In this document: positions 35,701-44,097 of the stretch, piece by piece
Numbering within the stretch: the first letter of the stretch is position 1
Layout: each line of letters begins with the position of its first letter
Assembly (NCBI GenBank): GCA_965116785.1
Contig: OZ220731.1
Span: 2,418,001 to 2,482,000 of the forward strand
DNA: 64,000 nt
Direction: 5' to 3'
Source of the DNA: Bin87 sp965116785
GTDB taxonomy: Bacteria > Chloroflexota > Dehalococcoidia > Lucifugimonadales > UBA3495
Translations under genes and position numbers: made by a program
The notes under the pieces: model-generated
The model's database searches: none
The model's input: the letters and a program-made list of their open reading frames with translations, nothing else
Told to the model about the DNA's origin: nothing

Positions 35701-36511
35701 GGATATTTCCCGCGATTCCCGGGCGGATGTCGCCATGTTCGGGATGGGTCTCGCGGTGGGCGACTACGACCTCGACGGGAACTTCGACCTGTACGTCACC
35801 AACATCGAGGACAACGTCCTGCTGCGAAACAACGGTGACGGGCTCGCTTTCACCGAAACGGCCGCCGATGCCGACGCCGGGATGGGCGCGTTTCAGAGGC
35901 GGCAGCGCGTCAGCTGGGGCACAGTGTTTTTCGACTATGACAACGACGGTTGGGAGGACCTCTACGTCGCCAGCGGCCACCTGGACAGCGACCGGTTCAC
36001 CAATCACCGACATCAGCCGAACCTGCTGCTCCGCAACACCGGCCGGGCCACCTTCGGGGACGTGTCTTCCATCAGCGGCGCGGACGACCGGGGCGTCGGC
36101 CGCGGCGTCGCCTATGCCGACTTCAACAACGACGGCTGCCTGGACCTGTACGTGGCGAACCTGGGCCTGGCCGGCGATGACGCCCAGAGCGCGCGTCTAT
36201 TCGAGAACAGCTGCGGTTGGGACGCCAACTGGCTGCGTGTCCACACTGTGGGCACGATGAGCAACCGGGATGGCATCGGCGCCCGGGTCACGGTGGTCGC
36301 CGACGGCCGCACACAGATCAGGGAAATCGCCGCCGGTTCCAGCAACAAGAGCCAGAACATGCTGCCTGCCCACTTCGGTCTGGGCCCGGCTGCCAAAGCC
36401 GACTCCGTGGAGATTCGTTGGCCCAGCGGAATCGTCCAGACCCTGCACGACGTGTCGCCCAATCAACAATTGACGGTGGTCGAGCCCGCCCAATCCGGGT
36501 TGCCGCCGTAA
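32720..36511 (+). CDS. ArsP/DUF318-like permease fused to TolB-like propeller, IPT/TIG and FG-GAP/ASPIC domains
   Basis: One uninterrupted 1263-codon frame. Residues ~10-365 are a permease of the ArsP/DUF318 type with about eight helices; it has NLCSACIVPIASAFRNRG (Cys near 127-130), in the place where relatives have a conserved Cys-containing turn, and ITQGSSTLNLPAL. Residues ~370-635 hold six WD40-like PD40 blades (AWSPDGNKIAFVSD, AWSPDGSRIAF). Residues ~640-725 are an IPT/TIG domain (TSGGSLVTISGSGL). Residues ~725-1165 are FG-GAP/VCBS repeats with Asp-rich calcium loops (FDFNNDGRQDIYVA, FDNDGDPDLYV), and ~1167-1255 an ASPIC/UnbV tail. The first half is typical permease; the second resembles secreted CRTAC1-like proteins. 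The fusion is unusual and not explained by a frameshift. Confidence 0.8.
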   Translation: MFDTALKKKRVIGILLLAIILGLFLAFNRIPKLDTVEADLAGLNAPQAECFQGFCINREPETGFFERWWDFSTSYLKLVTVGMIFAFLAAGITEVFLFPNNGSSRFTGGGIKGVLRGFAVGSSMNLCSACIVPIASAFRNRGAPVETAIAITQGSSTLNLPALVMAVLVFTPMLASTRIAVSVAGVLLLGPLVALLMRRQLSFSDAFRFGRVDGAPPELATWRETIGVGLKDWAKASLNYLWRLGPAMILAGIAGGLVIQWITPETVAAYLGDDVSGIAVAATLGILINVPLLFEIPLVAVLMLVGMGAAPAAALLFGAAAAGPFTLWGLARVMPKKAVAAFAAGTWSLSMVGGVGLLFVGPFFLDNSDSRIVFSSDRDGDFDIYSTLSDGSDLKRLSNNSSYDDMPAWSPDGNKIAFVSDRHGSPEIYVMHADGSRVRRLTDDNGPDNALPVWSPDGSRIAWSSERNGNREIHMMDADGSNRINLTNHPGYDSSPAWSPDGQRIVFNSRRDGNLEIYVMDADGSNQTRLTHNATSDEFPAWSPDGSRIAFSSSRTGRRAVYVMDADGTNPAQLTGDAFNDYWPAWSPDGTRIAFTSDRYGAPEIMAMNADGSHQVNLSRGPGADSAPAWGPGDLPPVDTKGPRIVSLEPAAAATSGGSLVTISGSGLVEGSRVTIGGLDAPVMEFLDSHAMTIEIPPRQAGVVDAVVTNPDGRSGVLGEGFAYRQPLFTNVASEAGVAFQHFRDPVDRIPLGAGVVVFDFNNDGRQDIYVASKPSWSDSPDQIDGANALYRNDGNGSFTDVAADAGVDELMGLSNGGCAADYDNDGDQDLYVTNWGSSKLFRNNGSGQFVDATAYAGLGDPDASYRSMGCAWGDFDRDGHLDFVVVRHMEESDMEAFDLRLFYLAVRPLGLFHNNGDGTFTEVSHLLGDVSAPQKIHGEYGNLWGAGFQPSWVDFDNDGDPDLYVVNDFGRDTQPNVLWRNDGPADGGIWRFEDISRDSRADVAMFGMGLAVGDYDLDGNFDLYVTNIEDNVLLRNNGDGLAFTETAADADAGMGAFQRRQRVSWGTVFFDYDNDGWEDLYVASGHLDSDRFTNHRHQPNLLLRNTGRATFGDVSSISGADDRGVGRGVAYADFNNDGCLDLYVANLGLAGDDAQSARLFENSCGWDANWLRVHTVGTMSNRDGIGARVTVVADGRTQIREIAAGSSNKSQNMLPAHFGLGPAAKADSVEIRWPSGIVQTLHDVSPNQQLTVVEPAQSGLPP

Positions 36512-36913
36512 AGGCTGGCGCCATGTCTTCAGGCCAGTGCGCCGGGAATGGGCGGTCGCGCGTGAGCCAATCCGGCCGCTATTGACACGAGTCACGTTGC
36601 TATTATACATTCCGCTTGCTTTACGGATGGCCGCTAGTTCGTTCAAACAACTTACGTCACACGACACTTCCAGGCCCCAGTTTAGCTGGTTTTCGTAACC
36701 GGATTGACGATTTCCAATGACCGTAGCTGTATTTGATATTTGATACCGCATGCCTCGTAACGAGGCGCGGCACTCCCGTCAGAAACACCTACTGAATCCG
36801 CAACCAGATGAACAAGCCAGCATGTTCAATGGCTTTGGCTTGAGGGAACCAGGGACGACAAGCGTCCTGACCGAGGGTCACGGGCGCGACAATTACAGTC
36901 TGGAGGTCTGGTA
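36512..36913 (+). promoter_or_regulatory. Intergenic leader with sigma-70 promoter for the peptide ABC operon
   Basis: This 402 bp gap holds a consensus -35 TTGACA at 36582-36587 and a -10 TATACA at 36604-36609 separated by 16 bp. It would give a ~300-base untranslated leader. The leader has a small GCCTCGT-CGAGGC hairpin near 36755-36770 but no riboswitch fold I can name. Closer alternative promoters are not obvious. Confidence 0.6.
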
Positions 36914-38731
36914 ATGAACCGCTACGGAATCAAGATCAAATCGGCGCTGCTGCTTTTACCAGCACTGCTGCTCCTGACGTTCGTTGCAGCATGCGGAGGC
37001 GCCGAGGCTCCGGCGGAAACCGCTCAACCGGCTGCAGCCCAACCGGCATCCGGAGGCGCGCCGGCCGCAGCGGCCCAGCCCACCGCCATGCCCGAGACCC
37101 AGGACCAGCCCAGCGGCAATGTCGTCGACGAGAGCCAACTGCCGACGGACAAGGTCATACTGGGACTGATCACGCCCATCGACGACACCGTAGTGCCGTG
37201 GCTGGGCGGCGTTGACTTCGTGTACCAGCACAGCCCGTTCATGGAATACCTGGTGCAACTGGACCCCTACACCAGCGAATGGATCCCCATGCTGGCAAAG
37301 TCCTGGGAAATGAACGCCACCGGCGATGTCTGGACTTTCGAGCTGGAGCAGGGCATCCAGTTCCACCGGGACTTTGGCGAGTTCACCGCAGCCGACGTGG
37401 AGCACAGCTTCAAGCTCACCTGCCAGAAGGGCACCCGCGCCAGCTACAAGGGCGGCATCTGCAACGTCGACCACGTGGAGACTCTGGACCCCTATAACAT
37501 TCGGGTCCACATGGTGAAGCCCTCCGCCGAGTATTTGTTCTACGCCGCCGAGTCCGCGGGCAACATGATTTACAGCAAGGCCCAGTGCGACCAGGCCGGC
37601 GGGTTCGACGACGCGGAGAACGTCGCCAGCGAGGGCTGCACCAACGCGTACTATGAGGCTTTGGCCGGTACCGGACCATATCAGTATGACGGCCGGGAAG
37701 AGGAAGTCCACGTGGACTACTCACTGGCCTTCCCGGACGGACACTGGCGTCATGACCCGGTCTACCCCGAAATGCGCAACACCTGGGTGCTGGAAGAGTC
37801 CACCCGTCTGGCTCAGTTCCGCGCCGAGGAGACCCACATGACCGAGGTCAACCGGGACCTGGGCGACAAGCTTGAGGCAGAGGAAGCCGGCAAGTTCAAG
37901 ATCATACCCAGCAACGGCCCTGCCCAGCAGACGGCCTTCCGTTTCGGCGGCATGTTCTACGGCGATGCGGAGAACTACGACCCCGATTTCCCGGTGACTG
38001 CGCCGGGAGAAATCGGGATCAAGGTGCGCAAGGCCCTGAACAAGGCCGTGGACCGCGAGACCTTCAAGGAGGAACTCTACAAGGGTCGCGTTTGGGACTC
38101 CAAAGTGCACGCTTTCCATCCCACCCTGACCCCCTGGAACCCCAAGTGGGACGAGGACTTCGAGGAGGAATACGGCTACGACCTGGAGGCCTCCAAGCAG
38201 CTCCTGGCTGAGGCCGGCTACCCCGAAGGGTTCAAGATCACAGTTCCGATGTATCCCTTCCCCGGCGCGCCGGAACTTCCCCAGATCGCTCAGTTCATGC
38301 AGTTGGCTTGGGCGGAGATCGGAGTGGAATTGGAACTCCGCGACGAAGACCGCGCCGCTGTGGTTGCCCGCCGCCGGAACAAGTCCAACCACGAAACAGC
38401 CCTGGCGACCACCCCTTCATTCAAGGCGGTGGAAGCCCAGATCATGCTGTTCAACACCCCCAAGGAAGATGGCGGCGTGGTCTTCATGTACGAGACTGCC
38501 GAACTGCAAGAGTTGTACCACCAGTTGCAGGTAACCGTGGACCCGGCTGAACGTGAAAAGGTGTTGTTCCAGATTGGCGACATCAAGTTCTACCATCATG
38601 AGTGGATACCGCTCTTCTGGGTGCCCATCGAGACGATCGTCAACACCAACTACATCTGCGAATGGCCCTTCCCGGGTTGGGAGGGCGGCGACCTCGGCAG
38701 CAACGAGTTGATCGAGGGTCCGCCTTGCTGA
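36914..38731 (+). CDS. ABC transporter substrate-binding lipoprotein (peptide/nickel SBP_bac_5 family)
   Basis: A 605-residue binding protein. A lipoprotein signal (LLLTFVAAC, lipid Cys27) is followed by a Pro/Ala-rich linker (~28-70). The family core starts at VILGLITPIDDTVVPW, with WEMNATGDVWTFELEQGIQFH and FTAADVEHSFKLT, and the C-terminal half has KVRKALNKAVDRETFKEELY. GGAGG precedes ATG 36914. It would capture oligopeptides or another small ligand outside the membrane and deliver it to the two permeases that follow; the ligand cannot be told. Confidence 0.9.
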   Translation: MNRYGIKIKSALLLLPALLLLTFVAACGGAEAPAETAQPAAAQPASGGAPAAAAQPTAMPETQDQPSGNVVDESQLPTDKVILGLITPIDDTVVPWLGGVDFVYQHSPFMEYLVQLDPYTSEWIPMLAKSWEMNATGDVWTFELEQGIQFHRDFGEFTAADVEHSFKLTCQKGTRASYKGGICNVDHVETLDPYNIRVHMVKPSAEYLFYAAESAGNMIYSKAQCDQAGGFDDAENVASEGCTNAYYEALAGTGPYQYDGREEEVHVDYSLAFPDGHWRHDPVYPEMRNTWVLEESTRLAQFRAEETHMTEVNRDLGDKLEAEEAGKFKIIPSNGPAQQTAFRFGGMFYGDAENYDPDFPVTAPGEIGIKVRKALNKAVDRETFKEELYKGRVWDSKVHAFHPTLTPWNPKWDEDFEEEYGYDLEASKQLLAEAGYPEGFKITVPMYPFPGAPELPQIAQFMQLAWAEIGVELELRDEDRAAVVARRRNKSNHETALATTPSFKAVEAQIMLFNTPKEDGGVVFMYETAELQELYHQLQVTVDPAEREKVLFQIGDIKFYHHEWIPLFWVPIETIVNTNYICEWPFPGWEGGDLGSNELIEGPPC

Positions 38732-38849
38732 TCCCCCCGACCGGTCTGACCAACAACCGGTTTGAAAGCGCCGCGACTGCCGGGAAACCGACGGTCGCGG
38801 TGCGCGAATCTCAACTAGCCACGGCTGAACCCTGGGGCAGGAGTTAGGG

Positions 38850-39770
38850 ATGCAAAGATACATCATTATGCGGATCCTCCAGGCTATCCTGGTCCTGGTG
38901 GTGGTCAGCGTGATTGCTTTCGCCCTGGGCCATGCCGGCGGCAACCCCCTGGACGCCATTCTGCCCGACGACGCCGACGCCACCGTCCGGGCTGACCTGG
39001 AAGAGTTCTGGGGAATCAATAAGCCGTTGCACGAACAGTACTTCACCTACGTCTGGAACGCGGTTCGGGGAGACTTCGGCCACTCGTTCAAATACCCCAG
39101 GTTCACCGTGTCCGAGCTCATCGCGGACCGCTTCATGGCAACCATCCAGCTTGCCGGAGCCGGCATCCTGGTGGCCGTGGTCATCGGGTTGCCCGTTGGG
39201 GTCTTGACGGCAACTTACCGGGATACCATCTTCGACTGGACGGGCAAGGTGGTGGCCCTGCTGGGCCAATCTCTGCCCGTGTTCTGGCTGGGCATCGTCC
39301 TCATGTGGATCTTTGCCGTGCAGCTGGACTGGTTCCCAACCTCGGGCAAGGGCGGCATCAGGAACCTGGTCCTGCCGGCCGTCGCCATCGGATGGTTCCA
39401 GGTGGCCGCCATGCTCCGCCTGGTCCGGTCCTCCATGCTGGACGTGCTGGACAGCGAGTACGTGAAGCTGGCCCGCATCAAGGGCCTGCCCGAGCGCAAG
39501 ATCATCTGGAAGCACTGCCTGCGGAACGCCTCCATTGCCCCGCTGACCTACTTCGCCATCACGTTGGGGTCGCTGATGGTGGGCTCCGTTTCCATCGAAA
39601 CGGTGTTCCAGTGGCCCGGCTTGGGCTTCCTGCTGTTCAACGCGGCGCGGTCCAGCGACTACGCCCTGTTGCAGGGCATAATGCTCACCTTCACCACCAT
39701 CTACATCGTGGCCAACCTCTTGGTGGACATTGCCTACGCCTACCTCGACCCGCGCATTCGATACACCTAA
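38850..39770 (+). CDS. ABC transporter permease (DppB/OppB family)
   Basis: A 306-residue membrane protein with about six helices. The start MQRYIIMRILQAILVLVVVS and GINKPLHEQYFTYVWNAVRGDFG are family hallmarks. The ATPase-coupling EAA-like loop is YVKLARIKGLPERKIIWKHCLRN. It begins after AGGAG, 118 bp past the binding protein, and is separated from the partner permease by a repeat. It is the first inner-membrane half of the importer. Confidence 0.9.
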   Translation: MQRYIIMRILQAILVLVVVSVIAFALGHAGGNPLDAILPDDADATVRADLEEFWGINKPLHEQYFTYVWNAVRGDFGHSFKYPRFTVSELIADRFMATIQLAGAGILVAVVIGLPVGVLTATYRDTIFDWTGKVVALLGQSLPVFWLGIVLMWIFAVQLDWFPTSGKGGIRNLVLPAVAIGWFQVAAMLRLVRSSMLDVLDSEYVKLARIKGLPERKIIWKHCLRNASIAPLTYFAITLGSLMVGSVSIETVFQWPGLGFLLFNAARSSDYALLQGIMLTFTTIYIVANLLVDIAYAYLDPRIRYT

Positions 39771-39775
39771 AGCCG

Positions 39776-39909
39776 GTTGACAAACTGAAAATCACACCGT
39801 CGCTCCTGCGAAAACGGGAACCCGGAAAAGCCTCGACGATTAGGAAAGTTGGTCAGATTTTACACTCAACTGGATTCAGGCTTTCGCCGGAAAGACGAAG
39901 TTTGTCAAC
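39776..39909. repeat. Dispersed palindromic repeat, second family (copy 2) inside the ABC operon
   Basis: It is bounded by an exact 11 bp inverted repeat, GTTGACAAACT at 39776 and AGTTTGTCAAC ending 39909. The inner part, GTCGCTCCTGCGAAAACGGG and GGCTTTCGCCGGAAAGACG, is a diverged copy of 19925-20025. It fills nearly all of the gap between the two permease genes and may lower expression of the downstream gene. Confidence 0.75.
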
Positions 39910-39949
39910 AGGCCCTAAAACCCACAGGACGTAAGCGAGGACAACAGCC

Positions 39950-40828
39950 ATGGCCGTAGCACTGCCAGAACTTAGCAGCCCACGTCCGCCATCCCGAATA
40001 GGACATTACGCGAGGGAAGTTTTCCGCTACCCGGTTATCCCAGTGGCTGTCCTGGTGATAGTCCTGCTCATCCCGGCCCTCGGCGCCGATTGGATTGCTC
40101 CCTACGACCCACTGAAAGGCGACATGAAGAATCGCTTCGCGGAACCATCGGCGGAGCACTGGTTCGGCACGGACGACATCGGACGGGATGTGCTCAGTCG
40201 GGCCATGCATGGAGCCCGCGTGTCATTGCTGGTGGCCAGCGTGGCCATATTGATATCGGGATTGATTGGCACCTCTTTCGGTATTGTGTCCGCCTTTTAC
40301 GGCGGCTGGGCGGACAACCTGATGATGCGCCTGGTGGACATCTCCCTGTCCCTGCCCATCATCGTGGTGGCAATTGTGATCGCCGCCATGGCGGGGCCCA
40401 GCATGAAGATATTGATTGCCGTGCTGGTGTTGAGCCAATGGTCTCGTTACGCTCGGCTGGTCCGCGGCGAAGCGCTGACCATCAGGGCGCAGGACTATAT
40501 CTCCCGGGCCAGGGTTGCCGGAGCGTCGAACTTCCGGATTATGCTCCGCTACATCTTCCCGAACATCGTCAACACCATAGTGGTGCTGGCCACGCTACAG
40601 GTGGGCTTCGTCATCGTGCTGGAAGCGACTCTCAGCTTCCTGGGCGCCGGCATCTCCCGGCCCACACCGGCCTGGGGCGTGATGGTGGCCGACGGACGGT
40701 CGTTCGTGACCGACGCCTGGTGGCTATCCTTCTTCCCCGGCCTGGCCATCCTGCTCACCGTGCTGTCCATGAACCTGCTGGGCGACTGGCTGCGGGACAA
40801 GCTTGACCCGAAGCAGCGGAACCTTTAG
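39950..40828 (+). CDS. ABC transporter permease (DppC/OppC family)
   Basis: A 292-residue partner permease. It shows WIAPYDPLKGDMKNRF, the family mark HWFGTDDIGRDVLSRAMHGAR and the coupling loop DYISRARVAGASNFRIMLR. About six helices are predicted. A GAGGA lies before ATG 39950. No DppD/DppF ATPases follow, so the importer must use ATPases encoded elsewhere. A hairpin terminator lies at 40887. Confidence 0.9.
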   Translation: MAVALPELSSPRPPSRIGHYAREVFRYPVIPVAVLVIVLLIPALGADWIAPYDPLKGDMKNRFAEPSAEHWFGTDDIGRDVLSRAMHGARVSLLVASVAILISGLIGTSFGIVSAFYGGWADNLMMRLVDISLSLPIIVVAIVIAAMAGPSMKILIAVLVLSQWSRYARLVRGEALTIRAQDYISRARVAGASNFRIMLRYIFPNIVNTIVVLATLQVGFVIVLEATLSFLGAGISRPTPAWGVMVADGRSFVTDAWWLSFFPGLAILLTVLSMNLLGDWLRDKLDPKQRNL

Positions 40829-40886
40829 CCATTCCGGCGCTGCCGTTAGTGAGACCACAATCTATCGAGGCAGTCAGACGATCGAC

Positions 40887-40917
40887 CGGCGCGGGTGCGG
40901 TATGCGCATCCGCGCCG
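40887..40917 (+). terminator. Hairpin terminator after the peptide ABC operon
   Basis: A 13 bp stem, CGGCGCGGGTGCG with CGCATCCGCGCCG (one G-U), around a 4-base loop, 59 bp past the DppC stop. The T-tract is short (TCGTTTG). Confidence 0.6.
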
Positions 40918-41014
40918 TCGTTTGCGTTGCCCGCCATGACGCCCGCCGAACCCGCAGGCCGTCCGGACACCACGCTGTTGCCGCAACGCCCCTTGACAAG
41001 TTAATCTGTCCCCG

Positions 41015-42466
41015 ATGAACGAAGCTACTCGACCCAATACCGGGTCAAACAACGCCGCGGTTTGCGGCTGGTGCGGAGCCGAAGATCAGGAGCCGGGACA
41101 ACAGTGCCAGGAGTGCGACCGCACGGTCGCCAACCTTCCCGATTGGGCGCAAGATGACCCCCGGAGACGGCGATGGCTCAACAGGCGACGCCTGATCCGG
41201 GTCGGATTGGCCGTGATTGTCCTATTCTTCCTGGCGTGGCTGTACTACCCGTTCTTCCCAAACCCGATCAAACTGCTTTTCAACTCTCCCGGAACCATGC
41301 TCAGCTCGGCTTCCCTGCCGGGTCAGTGGTCCATGGTGGGCCGTGACCTTCAACTTACTCGCCACATACCCACCGCAGCCGTCCAGCCGGCAGGCAGCCT
41401 CATCTGGTCGCACGACCTGGGCACTCCCACCCGAGCCGCACCTATTGTGCACGACGGCGTGGTGTACGTCGGGGCGTTTTTCAAAATCATCGCGCTGGAT
41501 GCGTCGACGGGGGAACAACTCTGGGAAGTCACCGTCCCCAGCCCGCTGGATCATTCGTTGGCGCTGGCCGGTGACCGGATTTACGTTGGGTTGACTGACC
41601 ACCGGGTCATCGCCCTGGACCGGAACACCCAGCAGTTCCTCTGGACGGTCAAAACGGGCGGACCCATCGCCTCGTCCCCCATCGTGTCCGACGGTATCGT
41701 CTACGTCGGATCGGGCGACAATGCGCTGAACGCCCTGGACGCGGCCACGGGCAAATTGTTGTGGCGGGAAGACATCGTGGGCGAAGTGCGCGCGGCGCCG
41801 GCCGTGAGCGACGGGCACGTCTACGCCGCGGACAATCTCGGCAACCTCTACGTATTCGACGCCAGGACGGGACAGAGCAAGCTGCGCTTCCGGACGGAGG
41901 GCAATACCAAGGCATCACCGGTGATAGCTAACGGAATGGCGTACTTCCCGTCCGGGGGGCAGGTGCACGCGGTGGATGCGGACGCCCGGGAGATCGCCGG
42001 TGAGTACCAGTTCAAGCTGGTCTGGAAACAGTTCTGGGACTGGAAGGTGCCGGGCGTGCCGCGGCCGCCGGCACAGAAGGGAAGGATGTGGCTGTTTGAT
42101 CCCGATTTCGCATTCGATAGCACCACGGGGCGCTGGTCCACCACGGGGCTGTTGGCGACGCCCTCGGTCGCGGCGGATGGCATGTACGCCGGCAGTTTCA
42201 ACGGCGGCTTCTACGGCGCCGACGCGATTTCCGGCATGGAGACGTGGCGGTTCGAGGCCGACGGCGCCATATTCGGGTCGCCCGTGGTGGTGGGAGACCG
42301 GGTTTACTTTGGGACCGACGCTGGCAGTCTTTACGCTCTGGGCAGATCGAATGGTGAGTTAGTCTGGAGACTCCCGTTGGGCGCTCCAGCCGAGATATCA
42401 CCGGTGTTCGCCGATGGACGGATCTACGTCAGAACCAACGACAGCATGTTGCACGCCATCGAGTAA
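41015..42466 (+). CDS. Membrane-anchored PQQ-like beta-propeller with N-terminal zinc ribbon
   Basis: A 483-residue protein. A short zinc ribbon, CGWCGAEDQEPGQQCQEC (residues ~17-34), is followed by a basic stretch and one transmembrane helix (~60-80, VGLAVIVLFFLAWLYYPFF). The rest (~105-480) is a PQQ-like propeller with blades such as DGVVYVGAFFKIIALDASTG, GIVYVGSGDNALNALDA and DRVYFGTDAGSLYAL. With the ribbon inside, the propeller would be outside the membrane. Redox activity is not shown; many such propellers are structural. No ribosome site precedes ATG 41015, and the terminator of the operon before it is 98 bp upstream. Confidence 0.75.
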   Translation: MNEATRPNTGSNNAAVCGWCGAEDQEPGQQCQECDRTVANLPDWAQDDPRRRRWLNRRRLIRVGLAVIVLFFLAWLYYPFFPNPIKLLFNSPGTMLSSASLPGQWSMVGRDLQLTRHIPTAAVQPAGSLIWSHDLGTPTRAAPIVHDGVVYVGAFFKIIALDASTGEQLWEVTVPSPLDHSLALAGDRIYVGLTDHRVIALDRNTQQFLWTVKTGGPIASSPIVSDGIVYVGSGDNALNALDAATGKLLWREDIVGEVRAAPAVSDGHVYAADNLGNLYVFDARTGQSKLRFRTEGNTKASPVIANGMAYFPSGGQVHAVDADAREIAGEYQFKLVWKQFWDWKVPGVPRPPAQKGRMWLFDPDFAFDSTTGRWSTTGLLATPSVAADGMYAGSFNGGFYGADAISGMETWRFEADGAIFGSPVVVGDRVYFGTDAGSLYALGRSNGELVWRLPLGAPAEISPVFADGRIYVRTNDSMLHAIE

Positions 42467-42550
42467 CCGCAGCGCTACACCGCACCCAAAGGCCGCCGCA
42501 ACTTTTATCACGGAGGCGGGCGGGTGCGTTGACCGCACCAAAACCGCGGG

Positions 42551-44080
42551 TCAGTCGCCCTCTTTGATGAAGTCGGCTGCCCGCTCGGCCATCATGATAA
42601 TGGTAGCGTTGGTGTTGGCCCGGACTATGTCCGGCATGATGGAAGCGTCTACCACCCGTAGGTTCTGCAGGCCGTGCACGCTGCAATACTGATCGACCAC
42701 GGCCGTAGGGTCCGCCGCCGGACCCATCTTGCAGGTGACCGACGTGTGACCGGCGATGCCCGCGTTCTGTTGCAGCCAGGTGTCCAGAGAAATGTCATCA
42801 GCCAGGTCGGCATCGGTTGGTGACAGGCGCTCCACCAAAAGGCCCTCGAAAGCCGAGTGTTCGAATACCGCTACGGCGCGCCGCACGGCGTCCCGGAACC
42901 GGGCCGTGTCCCTGGCATCGGAAAGGAACCGGAAGTCCAGGTCCGGCTGGACTGATACGTCAGCAGATGCCAGCGTGAGCAGGCCCTCGCTGTAGGGGTA
43001 TTCCAACCGGCATCCCACACGGATGTTGGGTGCTTCCCGGCTCTCGGGATACGACGTCGTGGGCTGGACCTGGATGTCGTTGCGGTCCGAAGACCCCGCG
43101 GCCGTGAAACGCAGCCCCACCTGGTTGCGGGGTGCGTCGGGAGCCAGGTGATGGTCGGGATGAGAGCGGAACACGATGGACACGGACGGGTGGTTTTTCA
43201 TGCTCCGCCCCACCCCGGGCAACTCGTGCATCGGCTCAATTCCCAAAGGTCGCAACTGTTCGGAAGCGCCGACCCCGGAGAGGAGCAGCAGTTGCGGCGA
43301 GGCAATCGCTCCCGCGCTGAGGATGACCTCGTCACCTTCGACGACGAAAACAGCGCCCCCGCTCTCCACCTCCACCCCAATCGCGCGCTTGCCTTCGAAC
43401 ACGATGCGCCGAACCGCAACGTTGGCCCGGACGGTCAGGTTCAGCCGGTGGCGGCAGGCGTCGAGATACGTGATGGCGGTGCTCATGCGCACTCCGCCCG
43501 GGTTGTTCAACGGCATCGCGCCGACCCCGGTGGCATCGGGGTGGTTCATGTCCTGGTCGTCCGGGAACCCGGCATCCCGGCACGCCCGATAGAACGCCGC
43601 CTGCAGGGGCAGCCAGGTTTCCCTGGCATGACGCCAGACGGGGATGGGGCCGTCCGAGCCGTGAAAGTCATCACGGATGTCGGCGTCGCTTTCCAACATG
43701 CGGAAATACGGCAACGTTTTCTGGTAGCTCCACTCGTCGTTGCCGGCCGCTGCCCAACCGTCGAAATCCTCCGGAGTTCCCCGCAGCAGGATCTGGTGGT
43801 TGATGGCGCTGCTCCCTCCGGTCACCTTGCCGCGGGCAACGTGCAACGTTCGCTCCTGTGCCGCGGTGGACCTGCCAACCAGCGACCAGTTGTGCGCCGC
43901 CCCCTCCTCGGACGCCGCCTGGTTCATGTCGTACTTCAATTCATCGGGCAGTTGGTCCGGAACGGGGTAGTCCGGGCCAGCTTCCAACAACAGCACGGAC
44001 CGCGCCGGGTCCTCCGACAACCGGTTGGCGAGCACGCAGCCTGCCGACCCTGCACCTACGATGATCACGTCGTACTTCAT
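42551..44080 (-). CDS. GMC family FAD oxidoreductase (choline dehydrogenase-like)
   Basis: A 509-residue flavoenzyme. The FAD-binding start is YDVIIVGAGSAGCVLANRL, with LLLEAGPDYP after it, and the second signature is GAIASPQLLLLSGVG near residue 265. The active-site His is in GIAGHTSVTCKMG near residue 445 and the partner Asn in NTNATIIMMAERAADFI. Start ATG 44080 has AGGTCGATGG upstream. It starts 17 bp after the amidohydrolase stop, so the two are one operon. The family oxidises alcohols; a plausible route is oxidation followed by hydrolysis, but the substrate is unknown. Confidence 0.9.
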   Translation of the reverse strand: MKYDVIIVGAGSAGCVLANRLSEDPARSVLLLEAGPDYPVPDQLPDELKYDMNQAASEEGAAHNWSLVGRSTAAQERTLHVARGKVTGGSSAINHQILLRGTPEDFDGWAAAGNDEWSYQKTLPYFRMLESDADIRDDFHGSDGPIPVWRHARETWLPLQAAFYRACRDAGFPDDQDMNHPDATGVGAMPLNNPGGVRMSTAITYLDACRHRLNLTVRANVAVRRIVFEGKRAIGVEVESGGAVFVVEGDEVILSAGAIASPQLLLLSGVGASEQLRPLGIEPMHELPGVGRSMKNHPSVSIVFRSHPDHHLAPDAPRNQVGLRFTAAGSSDRNDIQVQPTTSYPESREAPNIRVGCRLEYPYSEGLLTLASADVSVQPDLDFRFLSDARDTARFRDAVRRAVAVFEHSAFEGLLVERLSPTDADLADDISLDTWLQQNAGIAGHTSVTCKMGPAADPTAVVDQYCSVHGLQNLRVVDASIMPDIVRANTNATIIMMAERAADFIKEGD

Positions 44081-44097
44081 GCGCCATCGACCTCGCG

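Noticed and set aside
36610..36913. Riboswitch in the ABC operon leader
   Set aside because: Only short hairpins are visible and no known aptamer core could be recognised.
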